Below, piece after piece: positions 23,340-33,737 of a DNA stretch of 64,000 nt. The position numbers and the translations under genes are program-made. The number at the start of each line of letters is the position of its first letter. Position 1 is the stretch's first letter. Under the pieces are notes generated by a model. That model was not told the DNA's origin. It did no database searches and saw only the letters and a list, made by a program, of their open reading frames with translations. The DNA lies in assembly GCA_009767595.1 (NCBI GenBank), contig VSDK01001598.1:157739-221738 (forward strand), given 5' to 3'. This stretch comes from Symbiodinium kawagutii. Taxonomy: Eukaryota > Sar > Dinophyceae > Suessiales > Symbiodiniaceae.

Positions 23340-24235
23340 TGCACCAGTTCAACGCGACAGGCCCGAGCCACTTGGACGTCGACCACCGGCGATGATGGCG
23401 ACAACTCAGACTTGGACGAAAGGTGCAGGGCGCCGGGCGAAGGGGTGACCTGGTGGAGCCACCAAGCAGCTGGAGTTGCAGCGCTAAGGGGTGGCCATGG
23501 CCACCAGAGTGGTACCCGCCTGGCTAGATCCGTTGGTATAGAACCCACCTAAGATCACCTAAGTTATTTAGTGGTTGGGGACCTTTAGTTGGTGTACACC
23601 TCATCCCCTAACCACTACCAGTTGGGTAGTTCGAATTTGCCCAACTGGTACTTACCCAAAGTTCGAATTTGTCCCCTAGCAAATGAACATAGCGTTGGAA
23701 CATCTCCGCATTTGGATAATATGTTTTGCTTGTTGATCATGGTGGAATTCATTTGCCACGTCAAAGTAGCGCTGGTTTCATGTCTACTTTTGGCTGACGT
23801 AAAGTACAGGCATCCCAGCATGATGAGGTGGATCTATCCCTACTCGACATTTCTGTTCCTGACTAGTCCCCAGGAGCCAAAATTCTGGAAAGGCTATTGT
23901 CAGCTATTGGGGTTGGGGATGGCTCCCGCTGATGATTTAAATTTCCATTGTTGAGATCAACGACGCCATGATGGGCCATCATTGTTCCCCTCGTTCGCCA
24001 TTCGGACTGTACACCCGCTCTACTCAAGATTGGGCCTATGGAATGTTTTGTTTCATCATGTTGGTTGCTATCCCCTACTGGTAATACCAACCATGTCTAC
24101 AGTAACCATCGTGAAACTTGGCGATCCACAGTGAAACGGGCACTTTCAGTACTGGGCCATTTCTGGACCGCCCGTGGATTCCAGGCCAGTCGTGCGCACA
24201 GGCTTCTATGGTGCCTCGGAGGGCATGGTTGAGGG
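23340..24235 (+). other. Two weak exon-like islands
   Basis: GC-rich blocks at about 23,350-23,460 and 24,120-24,235 interrupt the low-complexity background and are open in more than one frame. The second follows an ACCAACCATGTC stretch and is followed by GGTGGTTGATGATTGG-type sequence. No family could be assigned. Confidence 0.2.
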
Positions 24236-25362
24236 GTCGGGCGGGGATGGGTGATAAAAGGTGGTGAATGGTGGTTGATGATTGGTTCATCCACGGCCAG
24301 AAATGGTTCATGGTCGTTATCCCAACAATGTTTGGCCTGTCTAATCAGCAACTATTTGTTGAACAATTGATTGAATATTTCGTGATGGTGAAACATGCTT
24401 TCGAATGTGACTCATTATGGAATCATGGTTCATGATCATGGTTGATATTGGTTTGTGACGGTTGATTGATAGCCCGGAGGGGTCAACGATGGTTTGCGAT
24501 GGTCATGGTTAATGGTGATTCCGGATGTTTCAAAATGGTCATATCATGATCGTCAATCCTGTGTATCATAGCAGCTGAACGGTTGCTCATGATGGTTGAT
24601 CGTAATTCAGGATGTGTATGCCTACGGAAACCTGCAGGGAAAAACGGCAAATCATCCCAAAATGAGGGACACCAAGTAATTGTTAATTTATTGTGAGCAA
24701 ACCCAGCAAGGTAAGATGTACAACAGGGATGATTGCAACGAAGATAAACATGGACGTAAAACCCAGAGGTCACATCATCAAACGGAATTTCCAATTGGGT
24801 TGTACGCTTAAATTGTTGCACTTAGGTGCCCAAAAGCGGGAACAACGAGACAACTTGCATTTTGCCAACATCTGGTTGCCACGGTGGCGGGTTGTTGGCA
24901 GCTACCCACGAGCTAATAACTTGAATGGAATGTTGGCAAATCAAACATTTCGAAGTAGAAAAAAACACCACGAAATCAACGGCAGTTTGGATCCCAAAAT
25001 TTCTGAGACTCTTTCCTCCAAAAAACTGGCCAAAAACTTGGAGGGAACGTCATAAGGCAAAAGGGAGATTTTCTCACCGAAGGTGGCAACCATTGTGCCC
25101 AATTAGGTAATGACGGTGAAGGCATATTGTTCTCATGGAATGTGTTTGCCACGATGGAGAAATACCATCATTTCATTCCATTTTCCTCAAAGAAAAAAAG
25201 CAGGCATATGTTTGTTTTGATGATCCAGCAGGTATCGGGTGATGCTTGCTGCCAGTCAGATAGTGAGTTTGTTTATTTGTTTGCTTACTGTACTCGTTTG
25301 TTGATTTGTCATTCAGCCAATCATTCAGTTCCTTTGATTGCTTGTTTGCTGGCACTGTCGTT

Positions 25363-25366
25363 GTCG

Positions 25367-25406
<40 letters not shown>

Positions 25407-25407
25407 C
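25363..25407 (+). repeat. GTT triplet tract
   Basis: About 15 GTT units. Confidence 0.9.
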
Positions 25408-25672
25408 CTTTTTCTTCTTGTTGCTTATTATCGCACTAGTTTATTGTTGTCATAGTCGTTGCAGTGCACTGTAGAATCCTGCTTTTGCTTAGTGTGACCG
25501 ACTCCCAACAAGAGGAGTTCAGAATTGCATAGTTCTTCGTCCAACATGGCCCCCCTAAATCTCCAAGTGACTTTGCCATTGGCACAAACAATACGGTAAC
25601 AACACCACGAACCAATTGTAAGCAGGGGATCCTCCTCAGAAAAATGGAGCCTGTGTTTTCTAGTCAGAGGCA

Positions 25673-25776
25673 CATGGTGGTTGCTCAAGCCATAGGACCC
25701 CCAAATCTTCCATTGTTAATCATTGATAAGTTATAAGCCAACCATTTTTAGGGTCCCTAGTCTGAGAAACCACCAC
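25673..25776 (-). repeat. Family A inverted-repeat element
   Basis: Arms ATGGTGGTTGCTCAAGCCAT and CTAGTCTGAGAAACCACCAC; interior CCAAATCTTCCATTGTTAAT is in reverse orientation. Confidence 0.65.
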
Positions 25777-26008
25777 AGGTGCAGACGATAGTGACCCTCC
25801 CCCCCGTTGGAGACCGCCACAGGTACTTGCTGCCGACTCCTGGGCTGCGCCCAAGTTCCCTGGCTGCCCTGTTGGGAGTTGGGAACGATGCGCCATGAGG
25901 TTCTCAAGGGACGGGTTGGATTTGTTAGTTTTCTAGGGGTTATAACATGTTGTAACCATTAATCATGGTTAATACTAGGGGATAATAAGCAACAATAATG
26001 GTTAACTG

Positions 26009-26111
26009 CTGGTTGGTGGTTTGATTGACATTTTCATTTTCCCAAATGTCATCATGAACAAATGGTTGGTCGACCAATGTTTGTCATAGGGGTGGTTCAA
26101 CCACCAACCGG
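26009..26111. repeat. Family C inverted-repeat element
   Basis: Ends CTGGTTGGTGGTTTGATTGA and GGTGGTTCAACCACCAACCG; interior AACAAATGGTTGGTCGACCA. Confidence 0.7.
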
Positions 26112-26202
26112 TATTGGTAGCTGTTGGTTGTACCAGTTGAATGGTTGAAGCTATGGTTGCTGGGTGTGTGTTGATTTTTGGGGATCACTGATGAAACGGG
26201 AG

Positions 26203-26283
26203 GTAGCCGTCCCTGGTTCCATGAGCCGGGCTGAGGAGCCAAGCAATGAGGAGGACTTTGAAGTGGAGGTGGCCAACCCTTGA
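26203..26283 (+). CDS. Candidate terminal exon
   Basis: From a possible acceptor (CGGGAG) the frame reads VAVPGSMSRAEEPSNEEDFE and VEVANP before TGA, an acidic tail as at many protein C-termini. A shifted frame beyond the stop (CLSDRERLLGG) is also plausible, so this may be two exons or none. Confidence 0.25.
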   Translation, partial: VAVPGSMSRAEEPSNEEDFEVEVANP

Positions 26284-26767
26284 AGTGCCTCAGCGACCGC
26301 GAGCGGCTGCTTGGTGGGTCAGTAGGAGATCCAAGATGGGAAACACCAGCAGGTCTGAGGAGAGTTTGCTACTGCTGTGAAAGGAGGATGCTTGGCACAT
26401 GATGAATTGATGGTAAGGAAGTGGAAGTCACTTGAAAGTTAAGAAGTCATCGGTGGTGATTCTATGCCTCCAGGGCTCTCAAGTGGCCACGTGGCCACTG
26501 TTTGGTCCATGGGCGACATGCAACGGTTGATAGAGGGGCAATTCCGGTTCGTGGCTCAGGGAGGCAATCCCTGGTAGGTCGACCTGGCCGAAAATCATCC
26601 AGCAGGGCTTCATCCAACAGCTGGAGTGATGGTTCATGGGTGATGGGGTTCATCCCAGGTGATAGCTGGTGAAAGTTGGTGATAGGTTCATCCACCAGGT
26701 GAGTTTCCGTCAGATTGCAATCGGCGGTGGGTCCTTCTATCCCCCCCAGCTGTTCACAATCCCAAAA

Positions 26768-26889
26768 TGGCTATGGGTCAAAACCCTTAGTCCCCCTGGT
26801 TCCCCATCATTAAGTATTGCTTTCCCTATGACATTGTTGGTGAACTTATCCCCCATTATTTGGTTGGTTAAATGCTTGACCCATAGCCA
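26768..26889 (-). repeat. Family B inverted-repeat element
   Basis: TGGCTATGGGTCAAAACCCT at the left and TTAAATGCTTGACCCATAGC at the right, with TTCCCCATCATTAAGTATTG and TTATCCCCCATTATTTGG between, i.e. reverse orientation. Confidence 0.8.
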
Positions 26890-26959
26890 CATGACCAGTG
26901 AGCAGTTCAACTGTTGGGACCTTTACTGGCTCCATTCCTTGGTGGTAGGATACCCTCCA

Positions 26960-27930
26960 TGTTAAGACACCCGCGTGCGCTCCCCAGGTCCGCCACCTGC
27001 GCGCCGGGACGGCCGCACGTTGTGACCCACGATGGTCGGCTGGAAAAGGAGAACGTTTGAAGCTGATGAAACATCAGATTGGATGGTTCGACCCTGAGAA
27101 TCTGATCATCTTAAGTTGCCGATTGGTAGTTGATGGTTGCTGGCGATTCCGAGATAGAGCAAATTGGCTACTCATTTGTTTTCTAGATGGTTAAGTGCCA
27201 ATTTTTGCGATACTCATGGTCGGAAACGACTGGCCTCAAAGAAGCACCCCTGCGGTTCACAACCTCCATCGCACTCTTCGCGTCGCGTGGGCCATTGGCC
27301 GTTCGAACGCCGCCATCTTTACTGCGACGCTCCCTGAGAATTGGCGCCATAGTGTAGGGGAAGGATCAACGCAAGGATCATCACAGATAGTACAAGGTCT
27401 TGGATGTCCAGTTGGGGCTATATGGCAAATAGCCCCACAGAGTGAATGAACACGGATGAAACAATGTTATGAATAGGAAGCAGTAAGTAGCTGTGGGGAT
27501 GCACATCCAAGCTGCGGCAATACGCTGTTTTTTTATCGCAACTGTGGGTTCTCTGAGTCCAACAACCAGGTGGCGTGGCACCTATGTCTTCAACGAACTC
27601 TGGGGGGATAGCGATGGCAGATCCAGTGGTTCAGCTTACCCCCCAGTTGAAGCATCCAATAAAGAGGGATGAGTTCAGCATCAAACTAGCGGAGCCAGAA
27701 AAAAATCATGAGTTGTGACTCATCGTTGGTCCCATGGGGTCCCAGCGGTTGATGACCTGAGTCCCAACCAGCGAAGCCCTGGTGACGTGAGTCCCATCGT
27801 GAAACCCCCAAGCACCTGGCGAGTGACTCGCGACGAAGGTAGCGGCAAGTGCCAGGGAGCGGTGTAGTATTCTTGCCCAGGAGCCTGGCACCAGGACAAC
27901 TGCTGGCATGTTCCAGCTGCAGATGGGTGT
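26960..27930. other. Unassigned intergenic or intronic stretch
   Basis: Contains a small GC-rich block at about 26,970-27,020 and moderately GC-rich, repeat-poor sequence at 27,200-27,900 with overlapping ORFs on the - strand (90, 80 and 73 residues). None has a recognisable domain. Confidence 0.3.
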
Positions 27931-27934
27931 GGTA

Positions 27935-28048
27935 TGGCCATGGGTCAATATTAATCAACCAACTAATGGGGGATTTCCACCAACAACAACAGGGAAATTA
28001 ATGGTTAATGGTGGGGAACCAGGGGTACGGGGTTTTGACCCACTGCCG
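27935..28048 (+). repeat. Family B inverted-repeat element
   Basis: TGGCCATGGGTCAATATTAA at the left and ACGGGGTTTTGACCCACTGC at the right, with GGGGGATTTCCACCAACAAC between. It lies about 55 bp from the left target-site duplication of the LINE. Confidence 0.8.
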
Positions 28049-28101
28049 TATTGGAAACAAGAAATGAACATGCAGTGATGAAGGTGAATGATGACTAATG
28101 A

Positions 28102-28116
28102 TGCTTAAATATGGCT
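28102..28116. repeat. LINE target-site duplication, left copy
   Basis: TGCTTAAATATGGCT, identical to 38438-38452. Flanking bases on both sides differ, so the duplication is exactly 15 bp. Confidence 0.9.
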
Positions 28117-28208
28117 TCTTTCCCTGTTGTCATGGGGCCGCCACCCCGCAGCGCACAAATAGCGGCCCAGTTCAATGAGTCCCGTATTGGGATGGTCCAT
28201 GAGTGAAA

Positions 28209-31200
28209 CTATCGCTCCGCCAAATTCTTCCGACAACGTCGCACCTGGTGTAAGATAGATTGGAGCTTCATCCATCTTTGTGACCACGGTGCCAGATTTT
28301 CCCTGTCTTCAGTCCATGGTTCGAATCCTTCGTCAGTGGGGATCACGGGTAAAGTGCCCAACTTAGCATGATGTGTCAGCAAATACGGTCTCAAAATGTC
28401 GATCACCTGTTGTTGATGAGGGAAAGCAGGGCGGGGTCTCATCCCCGTAGACCATTGAAAATATCCTTGCACATAGAGTGCACTGCATTTCCCAAATTTG
28501 CACATGGTAGGCACCACAGCGTCTGGGACCAGGGCCTTGTAGTGTGTGACCAATGCATGTGCGGAAGCTGTCTGCTCTGCCAGATCGATGTTCAAGGTAT
28601 CTGTCTCTGCCAGGTTGGTGGGTTGTAGGATGACTGTGGTGCCATCCGCAGTCACACGTTTAACTGGTAACCACATTCCTCGTTGTAGCGCCATAGAAAT
28701 CGCTACCTCAGTCCAGGAAATGCCGATGTCCGCAGCTGTGTCGAAGTCCGGTTCCAGGTCTGTTTCCCAATGTAACGCCTGCAACCAGCGCTGCGTGGTA
28801 TACATCGCATGAACTCCCCAAACCGAATATTGCAACCAGTTCTCATTCCAATTCTCACGAGGTCCCCAGGGCGCCGAAACTGTGCGCAGCAAGAGGGCAG
28901 TGTTATGTCGATCCGAAGGAACCACCTCCGGAGTGTCGTCCATCTGGCTTTGTTCCCTTGCAAATTGAAGTTGGAGAATCATGTTGCACAATTGATCGTA
29001 TCGTCTCAGTTCGCTCTGGGTGTGATGATGTCTATCATTCCATTCCTGAACCAGGTCAGGGAGAAGGTGCTCAGCCGCATAGTCTGCTAAGAAGTCTGCG
29101 TAAGCATTGCCCAATACCCAGTATCGCTGCAACGGATCTGTTACCTGACATGGGTCCTGATGAGCCTTGATTTTCCTGACCACATGATCAGGGCGCAAAC
29201 ATCGCTGGAAACGAAGCATGAGATCACAATCTGCATGTGCATGAAATGAATGCGTGGGACCCAAAACTTGACATGTTTCAACCTTGGCAACCGTGGAAGC
29301 ACTATCAGTAAAAACCGTAGCCTGGTTAAAGGATTCAAGCACCTTCAGAACAGCCTCTGTTTCTGCTCTATGGATGCACTGTTCACCTGCTAGTCTAGCA
29401 ACCTGGAGCTTTTGTAAGGTCGTGGGCCAGGCCTTGGTGACAAGGTACAGCTCTGCTTGTTCAATGCGTTGATGATCATCAGTGCACAAATCAACCACCA
29501 CACTGAATGCCGCATAGCGGGTGGTTCGACTAGCTGGGAATTTCAAACTGCCATCTGTGAAAAAATTTGGACTACTGTCACGATTAGAAATTCGTTGGAT
29601 AACATCATCTGAAAGAGTCGGCATAGACATGTTGGCATGAACAGCATCAAAATACTCATAGTGCGGATGTTTGTACAAAATTGGCATTTCCGAAATACCC
29701 GAACCATGTTCAATATAGTGTTGAACCAACTCTTGGAAAGGTTCGCGAACCTGTGAGAATGCTGGGCATGTTAGGAGTCTATGTGCACGATCATCCTGCT
29801 CTGCTCCACACCATTGACATGTTTCTGTAACATCTGAATTCCATCGACTCTGTTGATGGGTAGTCTGAAAAGCTCCCGCGATTTCTCGAAGCAACAGGGT
29901 TTTCTTGGCAGGTGTGTATGTGTCCAGAATCTGGACTGTCAGTGTTTTATCCACCGGTGGCATGTTATACAGCTTGGGTCGACTAGTATGCATCATGAGA
30001 ACTTGCTCTTCCCAGGCCCACCGAAGGTATCGCAACAGTCTAGGAAAGGGCGAGGTGAGCAAATTGCACGTGCAATAACTAGTGACCTGAATGTTTCCAG
30101 TTCGTGAAATGCTCCATCCAATGCGTCCCAAATATTCTCGCAATGCACTAGCTGGGCCTTGGGAGATGCCCAGTCGTTGATCTGGGGTGGCAGCAATGTC
30201 GAGAAAAATTTGTTTGGTGGCATCATCAACTCGGTGAAGGTACATCTTAGCAGCTTTCAAAGCCTTGATGATGACCAGCAAATGAGGATCTAGGTCTTGC
30301 ATGGATGCAAACAGCAAACACACGGCAGAATTCATGGATTTACATGTGTCGCCAATGATGGCGGACGCGGCTTGAGATCTGAGTTGATCAAGGTGTGTGG
30401 TCCCAATAGCCGCTACTTCGGACCCATAAAGAGCAACTGGAAAAATGGAGGTAACCAACATGTGGATCTTGATGGCCAAAGACCATGCACTGCATTTGAG
30501 AACTTTCAACCGTTGTTTTGCAGTATCCAATCGATCAAGAATCACTCCCAATTTGCTATTGCCTTGGTAGGTTAAAGGGCAACCAAGATCATCAGCATAC
30601 CACCGATATGTCACCGCAGTATGTGGTACCAACCGCTGTAGCACATTGCGAATAGCCTGAGTGGCAGTTTTGGAGGTACCCCACACCCATGTCTTGCTCC
30701 AATCGATTTCTAACCCCATCCATGTGGTGAATTGGATGGTCCTGGAAACAGGGTCAGCATGGTCCCCTTCCTCTGGCAACCACCAACTCCAATTGTCAGC
30801 GTATGCTGCCGCATCCAACAATGGGTTGGTGCCCGTTAACAAAAAGACCCAGCTACCTGCTATAACCAGCATAGCCATTACCGACCATGGGTCGCCTTCA
30901 GGGCAACCCGAAGATGACTTGGTGGGCTCACTCACGAATGCATCAAGTACCCAGACCCTCTGCAAGGATGTGAGCGATTGGGCCCACAAATTCAAGGCTT
31001 TGGGTGCAACTCCAAACACCTGCATGAGCTTGATGATCTTATTGCGATTAATAAGATTAAAGCACTTACGGAGATCCAAAGTCAAACCTGCAATGTGACG
31101 TTTGGTTCGTCGGGCCTGTTCAAGAGTGGACTGCATGGTGTAACTGGCTTCAAAGGCTCCTTTGGTGGGTAACATGCCCGTGATTTGGGGTGGCATGATT

Positions 31201-33674
31201 TGTGCAAAGTGTTGGGAGACTTTGGCACAACATGTTTTAGCCCATACCCGATATAAGGTAGCCAGGATTGTGATGGGTCTACTGGAGGGGGGCGTGAATT
31301 GCCCCTTCTTTGGAAATGGTACCGTTTTCGCCAACATAGTTTCTGAAGGAAAAGAAGTTTGTGAACTGATGATGTTCAAAATCTCAACAAGGAGTGTATC
31401 TGGCAACATGCGAAGTTCTGCAATGGAGAAACCATCAAGTCCTGGGGCGGAATGCGTTTTACACTCCCTGAGGGCCTGTCTCCATTCTGAAATCGTTTCA
31501 CCAATCTGTTCTTGCATGGGTACAATGGCTGGAATATGCCTCCTGATTTCTTGGAAAACTGGGTCTCCCTCAATGTCATCTATATCCGGTCCAGGAGGCC
31601 GTTGCCAAAATTGTTCCCAGTAGTCGGAGAGTTCAGCAAAAATAACATCTGGGTCACGAATGGTATTTTTCTGTACAACAGTGACCTCTTCTGCATCAAA
31701 AACTGGTGTCACTACGAAATGCACTTGGATATGATGATCATGTATGGCATCAACTTGCGCAACTGCTTGATCTACTACTGCTGGAGAAGCGACCTGAAAA
31801 CGATGGGGATTATCAACATATAGGTCACCATGTGTTGGCCGATCAGAGCTGGGAACCCAAATCCCTTGTGCAGTCACTTCCGTATCAATCTGACGAAATG
31901 CTTGGTTTTGAGAACCTCGGAGGGCTGCATATGCTCCCCGCTTATGGTTATCTTCACAATCAACAAGGTTAAGCATTTTCACTTTGTTCTGTCTAATGAG
32001 GTGTTCACTACGGACTTGATGTTCAACCTCCAGCTTCAAAAACTGGACTGCATCATGAATCCATGCACACGTGGGTAGGCATTGGGGCATCGGTCCGAGT
32101 TCTGGAATATGTTCTACCCATTGGAGAAAGCGCCTCCCCATGATCTGTTGTCTAGAAATAGCCATCCATTCATCCCATAGGCTTCTAATAGTTCTTTCCC
32201 ATATTTCATCTACTTGGGCAACCGTCTGCAAGCGTCTGCTAAGTGAGGTGAGGCGGCGAATCTGCTTGACAATTTGTTTGCTAGAGAAGCTGGCGGTTTC
32301 CGCTGGTGGTTGGTAGTCCCCTGCTCGAGCATTCTTGCATGGCCGAACAGTGGGGACTTTGATGGGTTTCAATGGTCTGCAGCGGCCTCTACATTTAGTT
32401 GGCAATCTGCGAATGCACTGAAAGTCTTCTCTTTGAGCATTAGTTTGTAAAGCCTGATCAACCACTTTTTCAACTTTCTGGGCCCATTCCTGAATAGTGC
32501 TACTAGTTTCATGCTGTAGGTTATCTGCTGCAATGCGCAAATCATCTGCATCAACAGGAAGCGAAACCCATGAACTAGGGGTACGGTACCTTCGATGAAA
32601 CTGTGGCAAGTAATCAACCTTGAAATCGATGAGCACTGGGTGGTGGGTGTCAAACCAACCTTCAGTGGGGACCTGGATGGACTGCACCATTGGGATCAAA
32701 CTTGGGTGTATGAAGGCTGTCTCAGGAGTCGTGGCGTCCTTGCAAGTCGGAGGCATGGTGGTGCCCATCAAGGTTTCGTGTAACTCCTGAACCGTGGCAA
32801 AGCCCTGGTTATGTAACCACTCATAGGCATCCAAAGTGGTAACATCCAAGTTGTAATCCCCCGCTATGATACATGGAAGGTCCATGCAGGCAGTGCGTGA
32901 AAGTGCTTCATGGAACAGGTTATTGGTAAAGGCGGCATGGCTCTGCAGGTTACCTGCCTTGCCGTACAAGGTAACCAATTGGAAGTGGACATCGCCCATG
33001 CGAATAATGCCATGTACAAGCCTTGGATTGGTCTCCCCATGTGGATGTTCACAATTCCAAACCGAACGAGCCGGCCACCGGGAATGAATGGAAGTCCCGC
33101 CGGCCTTGCCTCTCAGACAAGGTTGGGCATTGGCTTTCTCCCTTTGATCTGCTACAGGTGCAAACCAAACCGATTGCATTTGCATCTTGTTGAACTGATA
33201 TGTCATCTGTTTTTGTACAGCAGCGGTGGCAGTTGTCTCTGCGCAAGCAAAAGTGTGAACCTGGTATCTATCAACCAAATCTTGAAATTGGGTATCCTTC
33301 TGAAAGATGGCAGTTGGGTTGATGATAGCCAGAACACTGTTAGTGACCTTAGCCCGTTTTGGGCCGGGGCCTGGGTGACTTGCTTCACCAATGCGCACTC
33401 CGTTGAGCATGATTGGTCTATACATATGGTACTGCATGGATTGTGGTGCCCTGCAAAAGTATGTGATATCTTGCTGTTTACGCCCTCCAGCTGGTGCACG
33501 TGTGCTAATGTCGCCCAGACATAAGCGCAACATGATCCCCAAACAAAAGGCACCAAATGCAAAAAGAAGGATTGCAAGACCGTTCACCTGGGTAACGATC
33601 TCGAATGCATTTTTTGAACAGCTAATGATAAGCCCCATCAACTGCTGGATCACTTGGGAACAGGTGAGGTGCAT
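28209..33674 (-). CDS. LINE ORF2: endonuclease, reverse transcriptase, RNase H
   Basis: About 1,821 residues from the first ATG (33674). The frame is open upstream to the ORF1 stop. Residue numbers here count from the TTG codon at 33689. A hydrophobic segment lies at about 36-58, then VRIGEASHPGP (98-108). An EEP/APE-type endonuclease follows at about 118-360 (IAGDYNLD 275-282, DTHHPVLIDF 347-356). The RT spans about 745-1035: LTLDLRKCFN with Asp872, GCPEGDPWS 928-936, and YADN 963-966 where YADD is usual. A CX2CX8HX4C knuckle lies at 1291-1308. RNase H has Asp1379, Glu1443, Asp1462, His1510 and Asp1531. The last 280 residues match nothing I know. The protein should nick target DNA and copy its RNA in place. 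Confidence 0.93.
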   Translation of the reverse strand: MHLTCSQVIQQLMGLIISCSKNAFEIVTQVNGLAILLFAFGAFCLGIMLRLCLGDISTRAPAGGRKQQDITYFCRAPQSMQYHMYRPIMLNGVRIGEASHPGPGPKRAKVTNSVLAIINPTAIFQKDTQFQDLVDRYQVHTFACAETTATAAVQKQMTYQFNKMQMQSVWFAPVADQREKANAQPCLRGKAGGTSIHSRWPARSVWNCEHPHGETNPRLVHGIIRMGDVHFQLVTLYGKAGNLQSHAAFTNNLFHEALSRTACMDLPCIIAGDYNLDVTTLDAYEWLHNQGFATVQELHETLMGTTMPPTCKDATTPETAFIHPSLIPMVQSIQVPTEGWFDTHHPVLIDFKVDYLPQFHRRYRTPSSWVSLPVDADDLRIAADNLQHETSSTIQEWAQKVEKVVDQALQTNAQREDFQCIRRLPTKCRGRCRPLKPIKVPTVRPCKNARAGDYQPPAETASFSSKQIVKQIRRLTSLSRRLQTVAQVDEIWERTIRSLWDEWMAISRQQIMGRRFLQWVEHIPELGPMPQCLPTCAWIHDAVQFLKLEVEHQVRSEHLIRQNKVKMLNLVDCEDNHKRGAYAALRGSQNQAFRQIDTEVTAQGIWVPSSDRPTHGDLYVDNPHRFQVASPAVVDQAVAQVDAIHDHHIQVHFVVTPVFDAEEVTVVQKNTIRDPDVIFAELSDYWEQFWQRPPGPDIDDIEGDPVFQEIRRHIPAIVPMQEQIGETISEWRQALRECKTHSAPGLDGFSIAELRMLPDTLLVEILNIISSQTSFPSETMLAKTVPFPKKGQFTPPSSRPITILATLYRVWAKTCCAKVSQHFAQIMPPQITGMLPTKGAFEASYTMQSTLEQARRTKRHIAGLTLDLRKCFNLINRNKIIKLMQVFGVAPKALNLWAQSLTSLQRVWVLDAFVSEPTKSSSGCPEGDPWSVMAMLVIAGSWVFLLTGTNPLLDAAAYADNWSWWLPEEGDHADPVSRTIQFTTWMGLEIDWSKTWVWGTSKTATQAIRNVLQRLVPHTAVTYRWYADDLGCPLTYQGNSKLGVILDRLDTAKQRLKVLKCSAWSLAIKIHMLVTSIFPVALYGSEVAAIGTTHLDQLRSQAASAIIGDTCKSMNSAVCLLFASMQDLDPHLLVIIKALKAAKMYLHRVDDATKQIFLDIAATPDQRLGISQGPASALREYLGRIGWSISRTGNIQVTSYCTCNLLTSPFPRLLRYLRWAWEEQVLMMHTSRPKLYNMPPVDKTLTVQILDTYTPAKKTLLLREIAGAFQTTHQQSRWNSDVTETCQWCGAEQDDRAHRLLTCPAFSQVREPFQELVQHYIEHGSGISEMPILYKHPHYEYFDAVHANMSMPTLSDDVIQRISNRDSSPNFFTDGSLKFPASRTTRYAAFSVVVDLCTDDHQRIEQAELYLVTKAWPTTLQKLQVARLAGEQCIHRAETEAVLKVLESFNQATVFTDSASTVAKVETCQVLGPTHSFHAHADCDLMLRFQRCLRPDHVVRKIKAHQDPCQVTDPLQRYWVLGNAYADFLADYAAEHLLPDLVQEWNDRHHHTQSELRRYDQLCNMILQLQFAREQSQMDDTPEVVPSDRHNTALLLRTVSAPWGPRENWNENWLQYSVWGVHAMYTTQRWLQALHWETDLEPDFDTAADIGISWTEVAISMALQRGMWLPVKRVTADGTTVILQPTNLAETDTLNIDLAEQTASAHALVTHYKALVPDAVVPTMCKFGKCSALYVQGYFQWSTGMRPRPAFPHQQQVIDILRPYLLTHHAKLGTLPVIPTDEGFEPWTEDRENLAPWSQRWMKLQSILHQVRRCRKNLAER

Positions 33675-33737
33675 TGAACCCCACGGCAATATGCAATGGC
33701 AACGAATTATGCTGTGTGTGCGGGCCGCCCGCTGTCA
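33675..33737 (-). other. ORF1-ORF2 junction with a single in-frame TGA
   Basis: ORF1 ends with TGA at 33737-33735. The same frame then continues without a stop through 20 sense codons to the first ATG of ORF2 at 33674. The bases after the stop are CAGCGGGCG. Re-initiation 60 nt downstream, stop-codon readthrough, or a mutated single polyprotein are all possible. Confidence 0.9.

Noticed and set aside
24693-25055. 120-codon + strand ORF
   Set aside because: No recognisable domain, no splice context, and an overlapping ORF in another frame; I could not distinguish it from chance.
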